Origin: Aureobasidium sp. EXF-3400
Taxonomy: Eukaryota > Ascomycota > Dothideomycetes > Dothideales > Saccotheciaceae
Reading direction: 5' to 3'
Assembly: GCA_024195585.1 (NCBI GenBank)
Contig: SWBL01000370.1
Span: 1-47,969, forward strand
Length of the DNA: 47,969 bases
A program made the position numbers and the translations under genes. The notes beneath the pieces were generated by a model. It worked only from the letters and a program-made list of their open reading frames with translations. It ran no database searches and had not been told where the DNA came from. Shown one piece after another: positions 1-11,939 of this stretch. Every line of letters begins with the position of its first letter. Position 1 is the first letter of the stretch.

Positions 1-3000
1 ATACCAATTCGCCTCGCCCGTGAGATGGATTGAGACACAAGATGTTATCCTCGGCGAGAAGACCACCGAGCGCATTGTCGAAATTGGTCCCGCAGACACC
101 CTCGGTGTCATGGCCAAGCGCACACTCGCCTCAAAGTACGAAGCATACGATGCCGCAAGATCAGTGCAAAGACAGATTCTCTGCTACAACAAGGACGCCA
201 AGGACATCTACTACGATGTTGACCCCGTCGAGGAGGAGGAGGCCGCTCCGGCACCCGCTGCTGCTGCTGCTCCTTCTGCTGGCTCGTCAGCCGCCCCCGT
301 CGCCGCTGCAGCACCCCCACCACCAAGCGCTGGCCCGGCAGCGGCAGTTGCAGATGCACCCGTTGGCGCTGTGGATATCTTGAGAGCATTGGTTGCTCAG
401 AAGCTGAAGAAGGGCTTGATGGACATTCCTCTTAGCAAAGCCATCAAGGATTTGGTTGGAGGTAAGTGGACTCGATCTCCGTGTTCCCATGCTACATTCG
501 CTGACCCAATTCCCTCACAGGTAAATCAACACTCCAAAACGAAATCCTCGGAGATCTTGGAAAAGAGTTCGGCTCAACACCCGAGAAGCCGGAAGACACA
601 CCTCTCGACGAGCTGGGTGCCGCCATGCAGGCTACCTTCAATGGTCAGCTCGGCAAGCAGTCGTCTTCGCTCATTGCTCGTTTGGTATCATCCAAGATGC
701 CTGGTGGCTTCAACATTACCGCAGTCCGCAAGCACCTCGAGACACGATGGGGTCTCGGATCTGGTCGCCAGGATGGCGTACTGTTGCTGGCTTTGACCCA
801 AGAACCCGCAGCTCGTCTGGGGTCCGACAACGATGCTAAGGCATGGCTCGATACTGTCGCAAACGCCTACGCCGGCATTGCTGGAATCAGCCTTGCCGCA
901 CCCACAGCTGGCGGTGACGCTGGTGCTGGTGCAGGAGGCATGATGATGGACCCTGCCGCAATTGACGCCCTCACAAAAGATCAGAAGGCCTTGTTCAAGC
1001 AACAACTCGAGCTTTTCGCCCGGTACCTCAAGATGGATTTGCGCGCAGGCGACAAGGCTGCTGTTACTGCTGCCTCGAACAACACTGCTCTCCAGGCTCA
1101 ACTCGACCTGTGGAATGCCGAGCACGGCGACTTCTACGCTGCCGGTATTGAGCCCTCGTTCAGCCCCCTCAAGGCCCGTGTCTACGACTCATCTTGGAAC
1201 TGGGCTCGTCAGGACGCTCTCAGCATGTACTACGACATCATTTTCGGCCGCTTGACCGCTGTCGACCGCGAAATCGTCAGCCGCTGCATTCAGATTATGA
1301 ACCGCTCCAACCCCAAGCTTCTCGAATTCATGCAGTACCACATCGACCACTGTCCCACTGAGCGCGGCGAGACCTACGAGCTCGCTAAGGCTCTGGGTCA
1401 GCAGCTCATCGACAACTGCAAGGATGTCCTCGATATCGCCCCCGTCTACAAGGACGTCTCCGTACCCACCGCTCCTCAGCTTACCATTGACGCTCGTGGA
1501 AACATGAACTACGAGGAGGCACCAAGACAAGCCGTTCGCAAGCTCGAACACTACGTTCGCGAGATGGCCGATGGTGGCAAGATCTCCGAATACGGAAACA
1601 GAACCAAGGTTCAGAACGATCTTCAGCGCGTCTACAAGCTCATCCGCCAACAACACAAGCTCACCAAGTCATCGCAGCTGGAAATCAAGCAGCTCTACAG
1701 CAACATCATTCGTTCGCTGTCGATGAACGAGGGCCAGATCATGCCTACCGAGAGCAGCAAGAAGGGTCGCAAGGGACGCGCCAACCAGCTGAAGCCCGGT
1801 AAAGTTGAGACCATTCCTTTCTTGCACTTGAAGCGTAAGGAAGAGCACGGCTGGGAGTACAGCAAGAAGCTCACTGGCGTGTACCTCGAGGGTCTCGAGG
1901 AGGCTGCCAAGTCTGGTGTTACCTTCCAGGGCAGACACGCTCTCATGACTGGCGCTGGTGCTGGTTCCATCGGTGCTGAGGTTCTCCAGGGCCTGATCAG
2001 TGGTGGTGCCAAGGTTGTCGTTACTACCAGTCGCTTCTCTCGCGAAGTCACCGAGTACTACCAATCTATGTACACCCGCTACGGTGCCAAGGGCTCTCAG
2101 CTCATCGTTGTGCCTTTCAACCAAGGAAGTCAGCAGGATGTTAACGCTCTCGTTGATTACATCTACGATGAGAAGAAGGGTCTCGGCTGGGACCTTGACT
2201 ACATTGTTCCTTTCGCCGCTATTCCCGAGAACGGTCGCGAGATTGACAACATTGATTCCAAGTCCGAGTTGGCTCACAGAATCATGTTGACCAACTTGCT
2301 CAGAATGCTTGGTGGTGTCAAGGCCCAGAAGGCCGCCCGTGGCTTTGAGACTCGCCCTGCCCAGGTCATCCTTCCTCTCTCCCCCAACCACGGTACCTTC
2401 GGTAACGATGGTCTCTACTCCGAGTCCAAGCTTGCCCTCGAGACTCTGTTCAACAGATGGCACTCTGAGAGCTGGGGCTCGTACCTCACCATTTGCGGTG
2501 CAGTCATTGGCTGGACCCGTGGTACTGGTCTCATGGGCGGCAACAACATTGTCGCTGAGGGTGTTGAGAAGACTGGCGCTCGTACTTTCTCTCAGCAAGA
2601 AATGGCTTTCAACATCTTGGGTCTCATGGGTCCTGCTATCGTCGACCTGTGCCAGGAGGAGCCTGTCTTTGCTGATCTCAACGGTGGTCTGCAGTTCCTT
2701 CCCAACTTGAAGGACTTGATGACTAAGCTTCGCAAGGATGTCACCGAGACCAGCGAGATCCGCAAGGCTGTCACTCGCGAGACTTCGGTCGAGAACAAGA
2801 TCGTCCACGGCGAGAGCCACGAGGCCTTGTACAAGAAGGTCACCGTCCAGCCTCGTGCCAACTTGAAGTTCGACTTCCCCAAGGTTCCCGATTGGGAGTC
2901 CGAGGTCAAGCCGCTCAACGAGAACCTCAAGGGTATGGTCGACCTCGAGAAGGTCGTCGTTGTCACTGGTTTCTCTGAAGTTGGTCCCTGGGGTAACTCA

Positions 3001-5606
3001 AGAACCCGCTGGGAGATGGAAGCCTATGGTGAATTCTCTCTCGAGGGTTGTGTTGAGATGGCCTGGATTATGGGTCTGATCAAGAACCACAACGGTCCCC
3101 TCAAGGGCAAGAGCTACGCTGGCTGGGTTGACGCCAAGACCGGTGAGCCCATCGATGACAAGGACGTCAAGTCCAAGTTTGAGAAGCACATCCTTGACCA
3201 CTCTGGTATCCGTCTCATCGAGCCTGAACTCTTCAACGGCTACGATCCCAACAAGAAGCAGCTTCTGCAGGAGATTCAGATCCAGGAGGACCTCGACCCC
3301 TTCGAGACCTCCAAGGAGACTGCAGAGGAGTTCAGTCGCCAACACGGCGAGAAGGTCGAGATCTTCGAGATCCCCGAGTCTGGTGAATACCAGGTCAGAC
3401 TGAGAAAGGGCGCAACCCTTCTCATCCCCAAGGCTCTCAGATTCGACCGTCTTGTTGCTGGTCAAATCCCCACCGGTTGGGACGCCCGCAAGTACGGTGT
3501 TCCCGAGGACATTATCGGCCAGGTCGACCCCGTCACCCTTTACGTGCTCGTCTCGACCGCTGAAGCTCTCCTGTCTTCCGGTATCACTGACCCTTACGAG
3601 TTCTACAAGTACGTCCACATCTCAGAGGTCGGTAACTGTATTGGTTCCGGTATTGGTGGTACTACCGCCCTCCGCGGTATGTACAAGGACCGCTTCTTGG
3701 ACAAGCCCCTCCAGAAGGATATTCTCCAGGAGTCTTTCATCAACACCATGTCCGCTTGGGTTAACATGTTGTTGATGTCCTCCACTGGTCCCATCAAGAC
3801 TCCCGTCGGTGCCTGCGCTACCGCTGTCGAGTCTATCGACATTGGTTACGACACCATCGTCGAGGGTAAGGCCAGAATGTGCTTCGTTGGTGGTTTCGAT
3901 GACTTCCAAGAGGAGGGCTCTTACGAGTTCGCCAACATGAAGGCTACCAGCAACGCCGAAGACGAGTTCGCTCACGGCCGTACTCCCAAGGAGATGTCCA
4001 GACCCACTACCACCACCAGAAACGGCTTCATGGAGTCTCAAGGTTGCGGTATGCAAGTCATCATGGATGCTAGACTTGCTCTCGACATGGGTGTCCCAAT
4101 TTACGGTGTCCTTGGCTTCACTGCCACTGCCACTGACAAGATTGGTCGCTCGGTTCCCGCCCCTGGAAAGGGTGTTTTGACCACTGCTCGTGAGGATACC
4201 TCTAAGTTCACATCTCCCCTGCTTGACATCAAGTACCGTAAGAGACAGATGGACGCCCGCAGAAGAAACATCAAGACATGGCAAGAGTCTGAACTTATGT
4301 ACCTGCAAGAGGAAGTCGCTGCTATGCGAGCTGAGAACTCCGAGTTCGACGCCGCTGAATACATGGAGGACAGAGCCAAGTTCATCGAACGTGAGGCCAA
4401 GCGTCAAGAGAAGGATGCCCTTTACAGCCTCGGCAACAACTTCTGGAAGCAAGACCCTAAGATCGCTCCCCTCCGTGGTGCACTTGCTACCTGGGGTCTG
4501 ACCATTGACGACCTCGACGTCGCCTCGTTCCACGGTACCTCCACTGTAGCCAACGACAAGAACGAGTCCGATGTCATCTGCCAGCAGATGGAGCACCTCG
4601 GCCGTAAGAAGGGTAACGCTCTCCTTGGTATCTTCCAGAAGTACCTTACTGGTCACCCTAAGGGTGCCGCTGGTGCCTGGATGTTCAACGGATGTTTGCA
4701 GGTTCTCAACTCTGGTATCGTCCCCGGTAACCGCAACGCAGACAACGTCGACAAGATTATGGAGAAGTTCGACTACATTGTCTACCCTAGCAGAACCATC
4801 CAAACCGACGGCATCAAGGCTTTCTCAGTCACTTCCTTCGGTTTCGGTCAGAAGGGCGCTCAGGCTATTGGTATCCACCCCAAGTACCTGTTCGCCACTC
4901 TTGACCAGGCTGAGTTCCAGTCTTACAAGACCAAGGTCGAGGCCAGACAAAAGAAGGCTTACCGCTACTTCCACGACGGTCTCATCAACAACACCATGTT
5001 CCGTGCCAAGGACAAGTCTCCTTACGAGGATGATCAGATGAGCACTGTCTTCTTGAACCCCAGCGCTCGCGTTTCTCAGGACAAGAAGACTGCTCAGCTC
5101 ACCTTCTCTACCAAGCCCGAGAAGCCTGTCCGTGATGCCAACACCACTCAGATGGTCGAGTCATTGCTCAAGGCCAACTCTTCTGGTAACAGCAGCCCTG
5201 GTGTCGACGTCGAGAGCATCGATGCCGTCAACATCGAGAACGAGACTTTCATCGAGCGCAACTTCACTCAGCAGGAGATTGATTACTGCCGCAAGGCTCC
5301 TAACCCTCAGGCCAGCTTCACTGGCAAGTGGTCAGCTAAGGAGGCTGTCTTCAAGAGTTTCAAGGTCGCCTCGCGCGGTGCTGGAGCTCCCCTCAAGGAC
5401 ATTGAGATTGTGAACGATGAGAGCGGTGCTCCCACCGTTGTTGTAAGTCAAATCGTACCTCGTATCAAAAGGATTACATACTAACATCTTCATAGCTTCA
5501 CGGTGATGCCAAGTCCGCTGCCGAACAGAAGGGCATCAAGAACACCACTGTCAGCATCAGCCACAGTGATGCTCAAGTCATTGCCGTTGCCATTTCTTCG
5601 CAATAA
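1..5606 (+). CDS. fas2: Fatty acid synthase subunit alpha (5' partial)
   Basis: Alpha subunit of the cytosolic type I fungal fatty-acid synthase, carrying acyl carrier protein, ketoreductase (KR), ketosynthase (KS) and phosphopantetheinyl transferase domains; it makes long-chain acyl-CoA together with the beta subunit. The frame is open from base 2, and by comparison with yeast Fas2 only about 20 N-terminal residues lie outside the window. Exons: <2-461, 521-5442, 5496-5606, giving 1830 visible residues. An Ala/Pro-rich linker (about nt 240-360) precedes the ACP, whose carrier serine is at nt 526-528 in the motif GGKS. The KR has a glycine-rich TGAGAGSIG near nt 1940 and YSESK near 2420. The KS has its catalytic Cys at nt 3814-3816 (GACATAVES), HGTST near 4530 and GHPKGAAG near 4650. 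The C-terminal transferase ends in [13 protein letters not shown] and the last short exon. In many fungi fas1 lies next door, so it may be just upstream. Confidence 0.97.
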
Positions 5607-6434
5607 ATAGAGTGTTGATGTTTCAGTCATGATAAACAGCACTTTACACGGTGTATGAAGGGGAGGCGCACACGATACACATCTTTGTAATTAGGCATTC
5701 GGGAGTTTTTCTTGTTTCTATGCTTCCATCATCTGGGGCGCTACAAGTAACGCTCTTCAGTTTTGTGTTTTTTCGAATCTATACTGTATTGTACAATGTA
5801 ACAACAACTACTTTCCACTTTTCTCCATGTTTATCCTTATCTGTCTCGGTCTTTTGATGCGTGAGCGATAAGGGCTGGTCCATCAAGGTGGTTCGCTCCT
5901 TCCCGCTTCGTTCCGACTGACATGCAAAAAACGATGGGATGCTGGTCATTGTGGCACAAACAATATGCATGCGTCAGCTTCGTTCAACAGCATACCATCT
6001 GCCGCCGGTTTTCAACAATAATCCTTCCCAACCTTGCTCAAAGACGACATATACGATGTGTTGATTTTTTGATTGATGGTTGAGGAGGGGGTGTTACGAG
6101 ACCTGCATGCTGCAAGAGAGCTGTCATCTTCCTGCTTGTCACGCAACCTGCATGGTTTTGTGGGTCATTCAACGTTTGATATCAAAGCACGACCCTGGCA
6201 AGTTTTTACATGATCGATATTGAATTGATATGGTATCTCTCAACCATACCCCTCATTCCTGAGAAAAGTATTGATCACGGAAGATGGCATCAGACATAGA
6301 GATAAGAGTCTTGAATCTTGCTACCCAGGACTATGAACGACAACACACATGCCAAATGCTGCCTGTGTCTGTAACCCCACGAAAAATAACTCCTTTCCTT
6401 CCCTTTGATCATCTCTCCGTTATACAATGGTCCA
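5607..6434. other. Intergenic, convergent 3' ends
   Basis: About 0.8 kb between the stop codons of fas2 and the fumarate reductase gene, which point towards each other. It should hold both 3' UTRs. I see only short, unconvincing open frames, T-rich stretches and no RNA gene. Confidence 0.6.
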
Positions 6435-8555
6435 TCAATACTCGAGGGTGATCTCCTGGCCCTTTACTCGGCCAATCACGATGCCGGCGGCGTACTTGGG
6501 GATGACCTCGTCGTCGTGCAGCATCTCGAATTCTTCACTGGCATCTCTGCCCATGTGACTGAAGAGAGCTTGGGGACCACCGGGGTGCTCTTCTACCCAG
6601 TCAGTCACGTTCATGACGACGCCCTTGACAGCAATCCAGAGGTCCTCCTTCTTGTTGTGCTTGGCAACCTCCTCGAGAGTGTACTCTTGCTCAGGGACCT
6701 TGAACTCTTTGATGTCGTTGGGCTTTGAGACCTTGGCAGGGTCAGAAGAGTCGGCGGTCTTGCCGTCTGGTGTCATGACCGGACCGGCAGATTGTTGTGA
6801 CTGTCTCTGAATGGCCTCGTCGGCACCTGAGGAAGCACCCACGCCGTTTGCCCATTCCACAGAGATCTTGCCGGGCTGGTTGGGATCGATGTGCAAGCTG
6901 ATCTGTCCCAGACGCTGGGCTGCTGCAGAGCCGCCACCGTTCAGTACCTGCTGGAACAGGTACTTACTTGCCGAGTCGCCAGCAACACGGCCGTAGACGA
7001 CACAGCCCAGCAGAGATGAGCCACCGAGACGGTTCGAGCCGTGTACACCACCAGCGAGCTCACCGCAGACAAACAGACCGTCGAAGGGCTTGCCTTCCGA
7101 GTTCAGACATTGTGCTTGGTCGTTGATCTCGATGCCGCCCATGGTGAAGTGGAGAACGGGCTCCATGACAGCAACGTGGAAGGTGTCGTCAACCTGGAAA
7201 GGCATGTTGTGGAAGTACTTCTTGCCGTAAGGGTCCTTCTGCTTGCCATCTGCGATCTCGTTGTAGTCGCCGAAAGTCTTCTCGAGGTCCTTTCTCGAGC
7301 AACCAATCTCCTTGATAAGTTCCTCGCCGCTCATCTTCTTCATCAAGCCGCGACCAGAGTAGTGGCGAGTGTGGAAGTCAAGAGTGTTGGATGCTTTGGA
7401 GTTGAGAACAAGGCGGATGGGCCATGTTCCCTTCTCCTTCTCCTCCCACATCTTACCCGAGACATAATCACGGTGTCCGAGCTCGTCTGAGAAACGCTGA
7501 CCTTTGCCGTTGAGGAGAAGACCACCCTCACCACGAAGAGCTAGAATTGGTCAGCACTGTATGTCGAACGGTAAGTTTGCAAATACACACCTTCAGCGGC
7601 CAAGAACTTCCACTTGGAGCCGGGGTCCTTGGGGTCGACCAAACCAGTGGGGTGAACTTGAACCTTGTCCATATCGATGCCGTTGGCTCCAATCTCCATA
7701 AGCATCTTGTGACCATCACCAGTGGCGTGAGCGCCGTTGGTTGTAGCCAGACCAAAGGTATCGGGTCTCCACTTCTTCAGAAGCGAGTCATTTGTGAAGT
7801 CTGCAGCGTAACCTCCAGTTGCGAGAATGACAGGGCCGTCAACTGTGACTTCTTCGCCGCCGAATGTGTATGTGACACCGGTAACGTTGTTTCCATCCTT
7901 GTTGACCTTGGTGACCTTGGCCTTCTTGATGAGTGAGACACGCTCGGGCTCGGTCTCGGCGAGCTCCTCGAATCGTTGCATCAGGGCATATGTGATGGCC
8001 ATACCAGGGAATTTGGCATCGTGGCCACGGTGAGTACGAGGGAACGAGTGACCTCTGTTTTGATTAGTCTAGGACTCGATGTTGATGCTTCGGTGTGTAC
8101 TCACCCGAGACGTGAAACCAGAGTCAAGTCTAGGTTGAAGACATCCTGAAGCCATTCGACAGCACCAGCTGACTTGTAAGTCAAGACCTTGATGAGATCT
8201 GGTCGAGCCTTGTCTCTAGCTGACTTCAGAGTATCTTCGTAGAACTGCTTGACACTGTCTTGGATACCGAGATCGGTCTGTGTACGGGTGAGTGCTCCGT
8301 TGATTCCGGAAGTGGCCTTGGTCGAGTTTCCTCCCATGAAGTCTACGATCACATGTCAGCAAGGAAGAGCGATGCCAGTGGGATTGCAGCGCCGTACTGT
8401 TCTTGTCGAGCAGGACGACATTTCCGCCATTTAGGTAAATAGTATGAGCGGCACTCAGGCCAGAGACTACTCGCTATTAGTACTCGACTCTTTGATACAT
8501 TTGGAGAGTTGTAGGACTCACGGCCAGCACCGACGACGATGACTCTTGCAGGCAT
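6435..8555 (-). CDS. osm1: Soluble FAD fumarate reductase with C-terminal cytochrome b5 domain
   Basis: Flavoprotein of the Osm1/Frd1 fumarate reductase family (fumarate to succinate, reoxidising reduced flavin). Five exons on the minus strand: 8522-8555, 8398-8466, 8105-8342, 7591-8054, 6435-7540; they join to 636 residues with every phase consistent. The N-terminus is the dinucleotide-binding motif VVGAGLSGLSAA at residues 6-17, followed by MGGNSTKATSGIN, typical of the family. The C-terminal FAD motif GSNRLGGSSLLGC is near residues 440-455. Residues about 555-631 form a cytochrome b5 fold with heme ligands His587 (in HPGG) and His610. There is no signal or mitochondrial presequence before the Rossmann motif, so a cytosolic enzyme is inferred. 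It is head-to-head with coq6 across 777 bp. The b5 module suggests electrons can arrive by a heme route; yeast Osm1/Frd1 lack it. Confidence 0.93.
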
Positions 8556-9332
8556 GATGGTAAGAGACGGGGTATCACAAATAACAAGGAAAGAAGAGGA
8601 GTATGGAGAAGAAGGGGAAACGGAAGCACGAGCAAAGGGCAAAGGGTGTTTAATGGAGATGGACCGGACCACATGCGCTAAATGGCACGTGTGGGGAAAA
8701 GGTATGGAGATATGGACCGAGGCAACGTTCGTTCGAGCCAAAAGGTTCGCCTTCCTGCCTCCTTTGGCTGACCTCCGTGAACCAAACACCGTTGCTTCAA
8801 TTACTTGCAGGCTCGGGGACTGATGACCCACTGCCAGTCAGATCCTACTGCTTTCCAAACAGGCAATTTACGCTCCTTCACATGTGGAGACAATGTCGGC
8901 AACGGAGTATCTTGGAAATGCTCAGATCCGCTCTTTGTTTCCTGTCAATGTGCAGCGGGAAGGCGCGAAACCAAGTCCGGGGAAGAGGAGGGGTCGGCCA
9001 ACCGTCGGCAATCTGACATGTGATTTTCAAGGCTCGGATGACCTTTTCCTTCCAGCGAATCAACGCTTGTGGTTTACTTCACACACGTGATAGTGGTCTC
9101 ATACCATCTTTCATGTGCTCGTACTCCTGGAAACTGTCCGAAGAACAAAAAGGCCATGTTGTAGACATGTTTTGGAGTGTAGAACCTCAGACCAATCAGC
9201 AAGCAGTGTATAAGCTCGCTGCATGATAACCCGAAAGGACGGAGACTCTTGTGCCGAACACCACCAAGATCTGGAGAACAGACTTCGGCTCAATCACTCC
9301 ATCTCTCATCCTCGCCATAATATTCTGCCGGC
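8556..9332. other. Divergent promoter region between osm1 and coq6
   Basis: 777 bp separating two divergent start codons. A CCAAT motif lies near 9191 on the coq6 side. Short frames here overlap each other on both strands, have no family resemblance and are not called. It may drive both genes. Confidence 0.5.
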
Positions 9333-10862
9333 ATGCTGCTGCGGCTCCCCCGAACACCATGTGAAGTCTCCCGAGTATCCTCGAGGGGTTCGACCATACT
9401 CTTAAGCTCGCGATCATTCTGGTCGCGGACGACACCCGCCGCGGCTCCCGTGCCAACAGGCCCAGAAATCTATGATGTCGTGTGCGTTGGTGGCGGTCCA
9501 GCAGGACTGAGCTTGCTCAGCGCGCTTCGTAAGAGCATACACAGCATGTTGTAGCATAGAATTGAAGTGCTGAGACTTGTAGGTGCTTCTCCCAAGACCG
9601 CGAACCTCAAGATTGCCCTAGTCGAGGGGCAAGACCTCAACAAATCACAGGTCCAAGCCGAATCGACGACCTTCTCCAACAGGTGCAGCTCATTGACTCC
9701 TGGCTCGGTCAAGTTCTTAAATGACACTGGAGCATGGAAGCACATCGCCGCCTCTCGCGTGCAGCCGTACCAGGCTATGCAGGTATGGGACGGTGTGTCT
9801 GGAAGCAGCATCAGCTTCGATCCCACGTCGTCGTCCTCGAATGTCTCGGATACCGTGGCCACCATGACTGAGAACACGAACCTCACATCCGCCCTCCTCG
9901 CTCGACTCAACTCGTTACCTCCGATCGACATCATGGACAAAACACGCGTCGAGGGAATTGAGCTTGGGAAAGAGACAGAGAACATGGACTTGTCAAATTG
10001 GCCGATTGTGTCTCTAAACAACTCGCGCAAACTGGCTGCCCGTCTCCTTATCGGTGCCGACGGAGCGAACAGTCCCGTACGCACATTCGCCGGTATCCCT
10101 TCACGCGGCTGGGACTACAACCGTCACGGCGTCGTTGCCACTGTACAGATCGAAGGAGCCAATTGGGACCAAAACGACCACAGAACTGCATACCAACGCT
10201 TTCTCCCTACCGGCCCCGTCGCACTCTTACCTCTACCCGGCAATGTAGCCACTCTGGTGTGGTCTACTACACCTGAAAAGGCCGCTCTTCTGAAGTCACT
10301 CAGCAGCACCGACTTCACCGCAATGGTAAATGCAGCTTTCAGACTCTTGCCAGTCGACCTCGATTACATGCACACCATGAAGTCTGGCCAAGCGGACGAG
10401 TACTCATGGCGTGAAGCCAACACTGCTTTCAACTCCGAGCGCATACCGCAAAAGATCGCTGCTGTTCAAGAAGGCAGTGTTGCTTCATTCCCTCTGCGTA
10501 TGCGTCATGCAGACACTTATACCGGTCATCGCGTTGCTCTCCTTGGAGATGCCGCTCACACTATTCACCCTCTCGCTGGTCAAGGTCTAAATCAAGGCCT
10601 CGGTGATGCTCAGTCACTTGCCAAGCACATCAACTTTTCGCTATCTGTAGGCAAGGATATTGGCAGCAACTGGGCACTGGATGCATACAACGCTGAGCAG
10701 TGGGCAAAGAACAATGCCATGCTGGGCGCTGTGGACAAGTTGCATAAGCTCTACAGTGCTGGTAGTGGTCCTGTTGTGTGGGCAAGAAGTCTTGGACTTG
10801 ACGCTGTTGACAAGATGGGCTTCCTCAAGAAGTTCTTCATGCGTCAGGCAGCTGGAACGTAG
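9333..10862 (+). CDS. coq6: Ubiquinone biosynthesis monooxygenase COQ6
   Basis: Flavin-dependent monooxygenase of the UbiH/Coq6 family, a mitochondrial inner-membrane-associated enzyme that hydroxylates the benzoquinone ring of coenzyme Q precursors. Two exons, 9333-9528 and 9583-10862, with a 54-nt intron, give 491 residues. The first ~45 residues are rich in Arg and Ser with no acids, as in a mitochondrial presequence. Then come the FAD-binding CVGGGPAGLSLLSAL (about 50-64), a GADGANSPVR motif mid-protein, and the second FAD motif GDAAHTIHPLAGQGLNQG near residue 390. Length fits the family (about 480-500). The start is the first ATG before the presequence. The product works in the respiratory chain's quinone supply. 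Confidence 0.93.
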
Positions 10863-11033
10863 AGTCCTAAATGTTGTATACTACTCTATAGGACTTATGA
10901 ATAAATGTGTATTTCTAGAGATCTGTGTCCGGCATACTGAGATGATCCAGGAAAGAGTAATGACATTGGCGGTAAATTGAGAGAGATAGGAGCCCATCTC
11001 GATCTGTCCTGAATCCTTTATAATTCATGCTTA

Positions 11034-11666
11034 TCAAGAAGGCGGCGCTTTAGATGCGTCAAGCTCTTTCTTCCGTGCTACCAAAACCTTGAAGCCTCTA
11101 ATGTCCTCGTACCCTTTTGGCATGATCGTGTTCCAGTCCGGATTTTGTAGTGGTATATAGCAACTGAGGCAGAGGTATCTATCAGTATCGACCAAGCTCT
11201 GCCAATACAAGCGTCTGCCTCCAGGTCTTGTCCACCCGCAACCAGCACAATGGTGCTCGGTCAGTTGGTCGTAAACGATGGGGCGGTAATACTGCCAGGG
11301 CAACTCTTCGCGCACCCAGGCATGTCTGAACATCCAAAGTTTCATCTTTACACGTAACGATCGAACCTCATTGCCTTTTTTCATGTTGTGGTAATAGTTC
11401 TTGCAGCGTTCATTTCGCTCTGCGCGATATGTTGGGTCGTTCTTATATCGAAGTCTTTCCCAATAGGTATGCCAGGGTTGTTCAGGTGCTTCCGGATTCT
11501 TGCATTCTTCCGTTCTTTGTAGGTACTTTAGCCTATCGTGAAGTCGTCTTTTCTCGATCGCTTCCGAGGTTTGATGTGCATGGTAGAGAGAGAAAGGTCG
11601 CGTGAGAGTTGGTGTCCAGAGTGGCAGATTGATTAAGCCTGGTGACTTCCAACGGAGTGAGTTCAT
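11034..11666 (-). CDS. Hypothetical protein with paired CxxC motifs
   Basis: I do not recognise this 210-residue protein. It is basic and rich in Trp, Tyr and Arg. Its second half has two Cys pairs, CAGC and CLSC, about 26 residues apart, which could bind one zinc ion. The N-terminus (MNSLRWKSPGLINLP) lacks acidic residues and might be an organelle presequence. An in-frame ATG exists upstream at 11780, but the added residues run through the likely promoter shared with the eIF2 beta gene, so the ATG at 11666 is preferred. No intron is needed. The single frame and the Cys motifs support a real gene; the function is unknown. Confidence 0.7.
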   Translation of the reverse strand: MNSLRWKSPGLINLPLWTPTLTRPFSLYHAHQTSEAIEKRRLHDRLKYLQRTEECKNPEAPEQPWHTYWERLRYKNDPTYRAERNERCKNYYHNMKKGNEVRSLRVKMKLWMFRHAWVREELPWQYYRPIVYDQLTEHHCAGCGWTRPGGRRLYWQSLVDTDRYLCLSCYIPLQNPDWNTIMPKGYEDIRGFKVLVARKKELDASKAPPS

Positions 11667-11939
11667 GGTTACAGAGACGACTGTCACGAATGAAAGTGAA
11701 TCATGTGATATAGTAATAAGTGATATTCCAAGTGTGCACGTGTTTCGCAGACACAGGAGGGGCTGTGGATTCTTTGGCATTTAATCATTTCTGTTCTCGC
11801 CAAGACATTATTTGGGCGGCGTCATTCGTTCGTGGCCTTGCAGCAACTTTTGAGTCACCAACAACCACACCCTCTGGAAACCCGTCCTCCGTCTCTACAC
11901 CACTGAACGCATTACTTGGACCAGGAAAACACCGCAATC

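Noticed and set aside
1669..2820. 383-residue antisense frame inside fas2
   Set aside because: Hydrophobic/Asp-rich shadow of a highly expressed gene with biased codons; the true gene is clear on the plus strand.
3622..4803. 393-residue antisense frame inside fas2
   Set aside because: Same type of codon-bias shadow as the other antisense frames in fas2.
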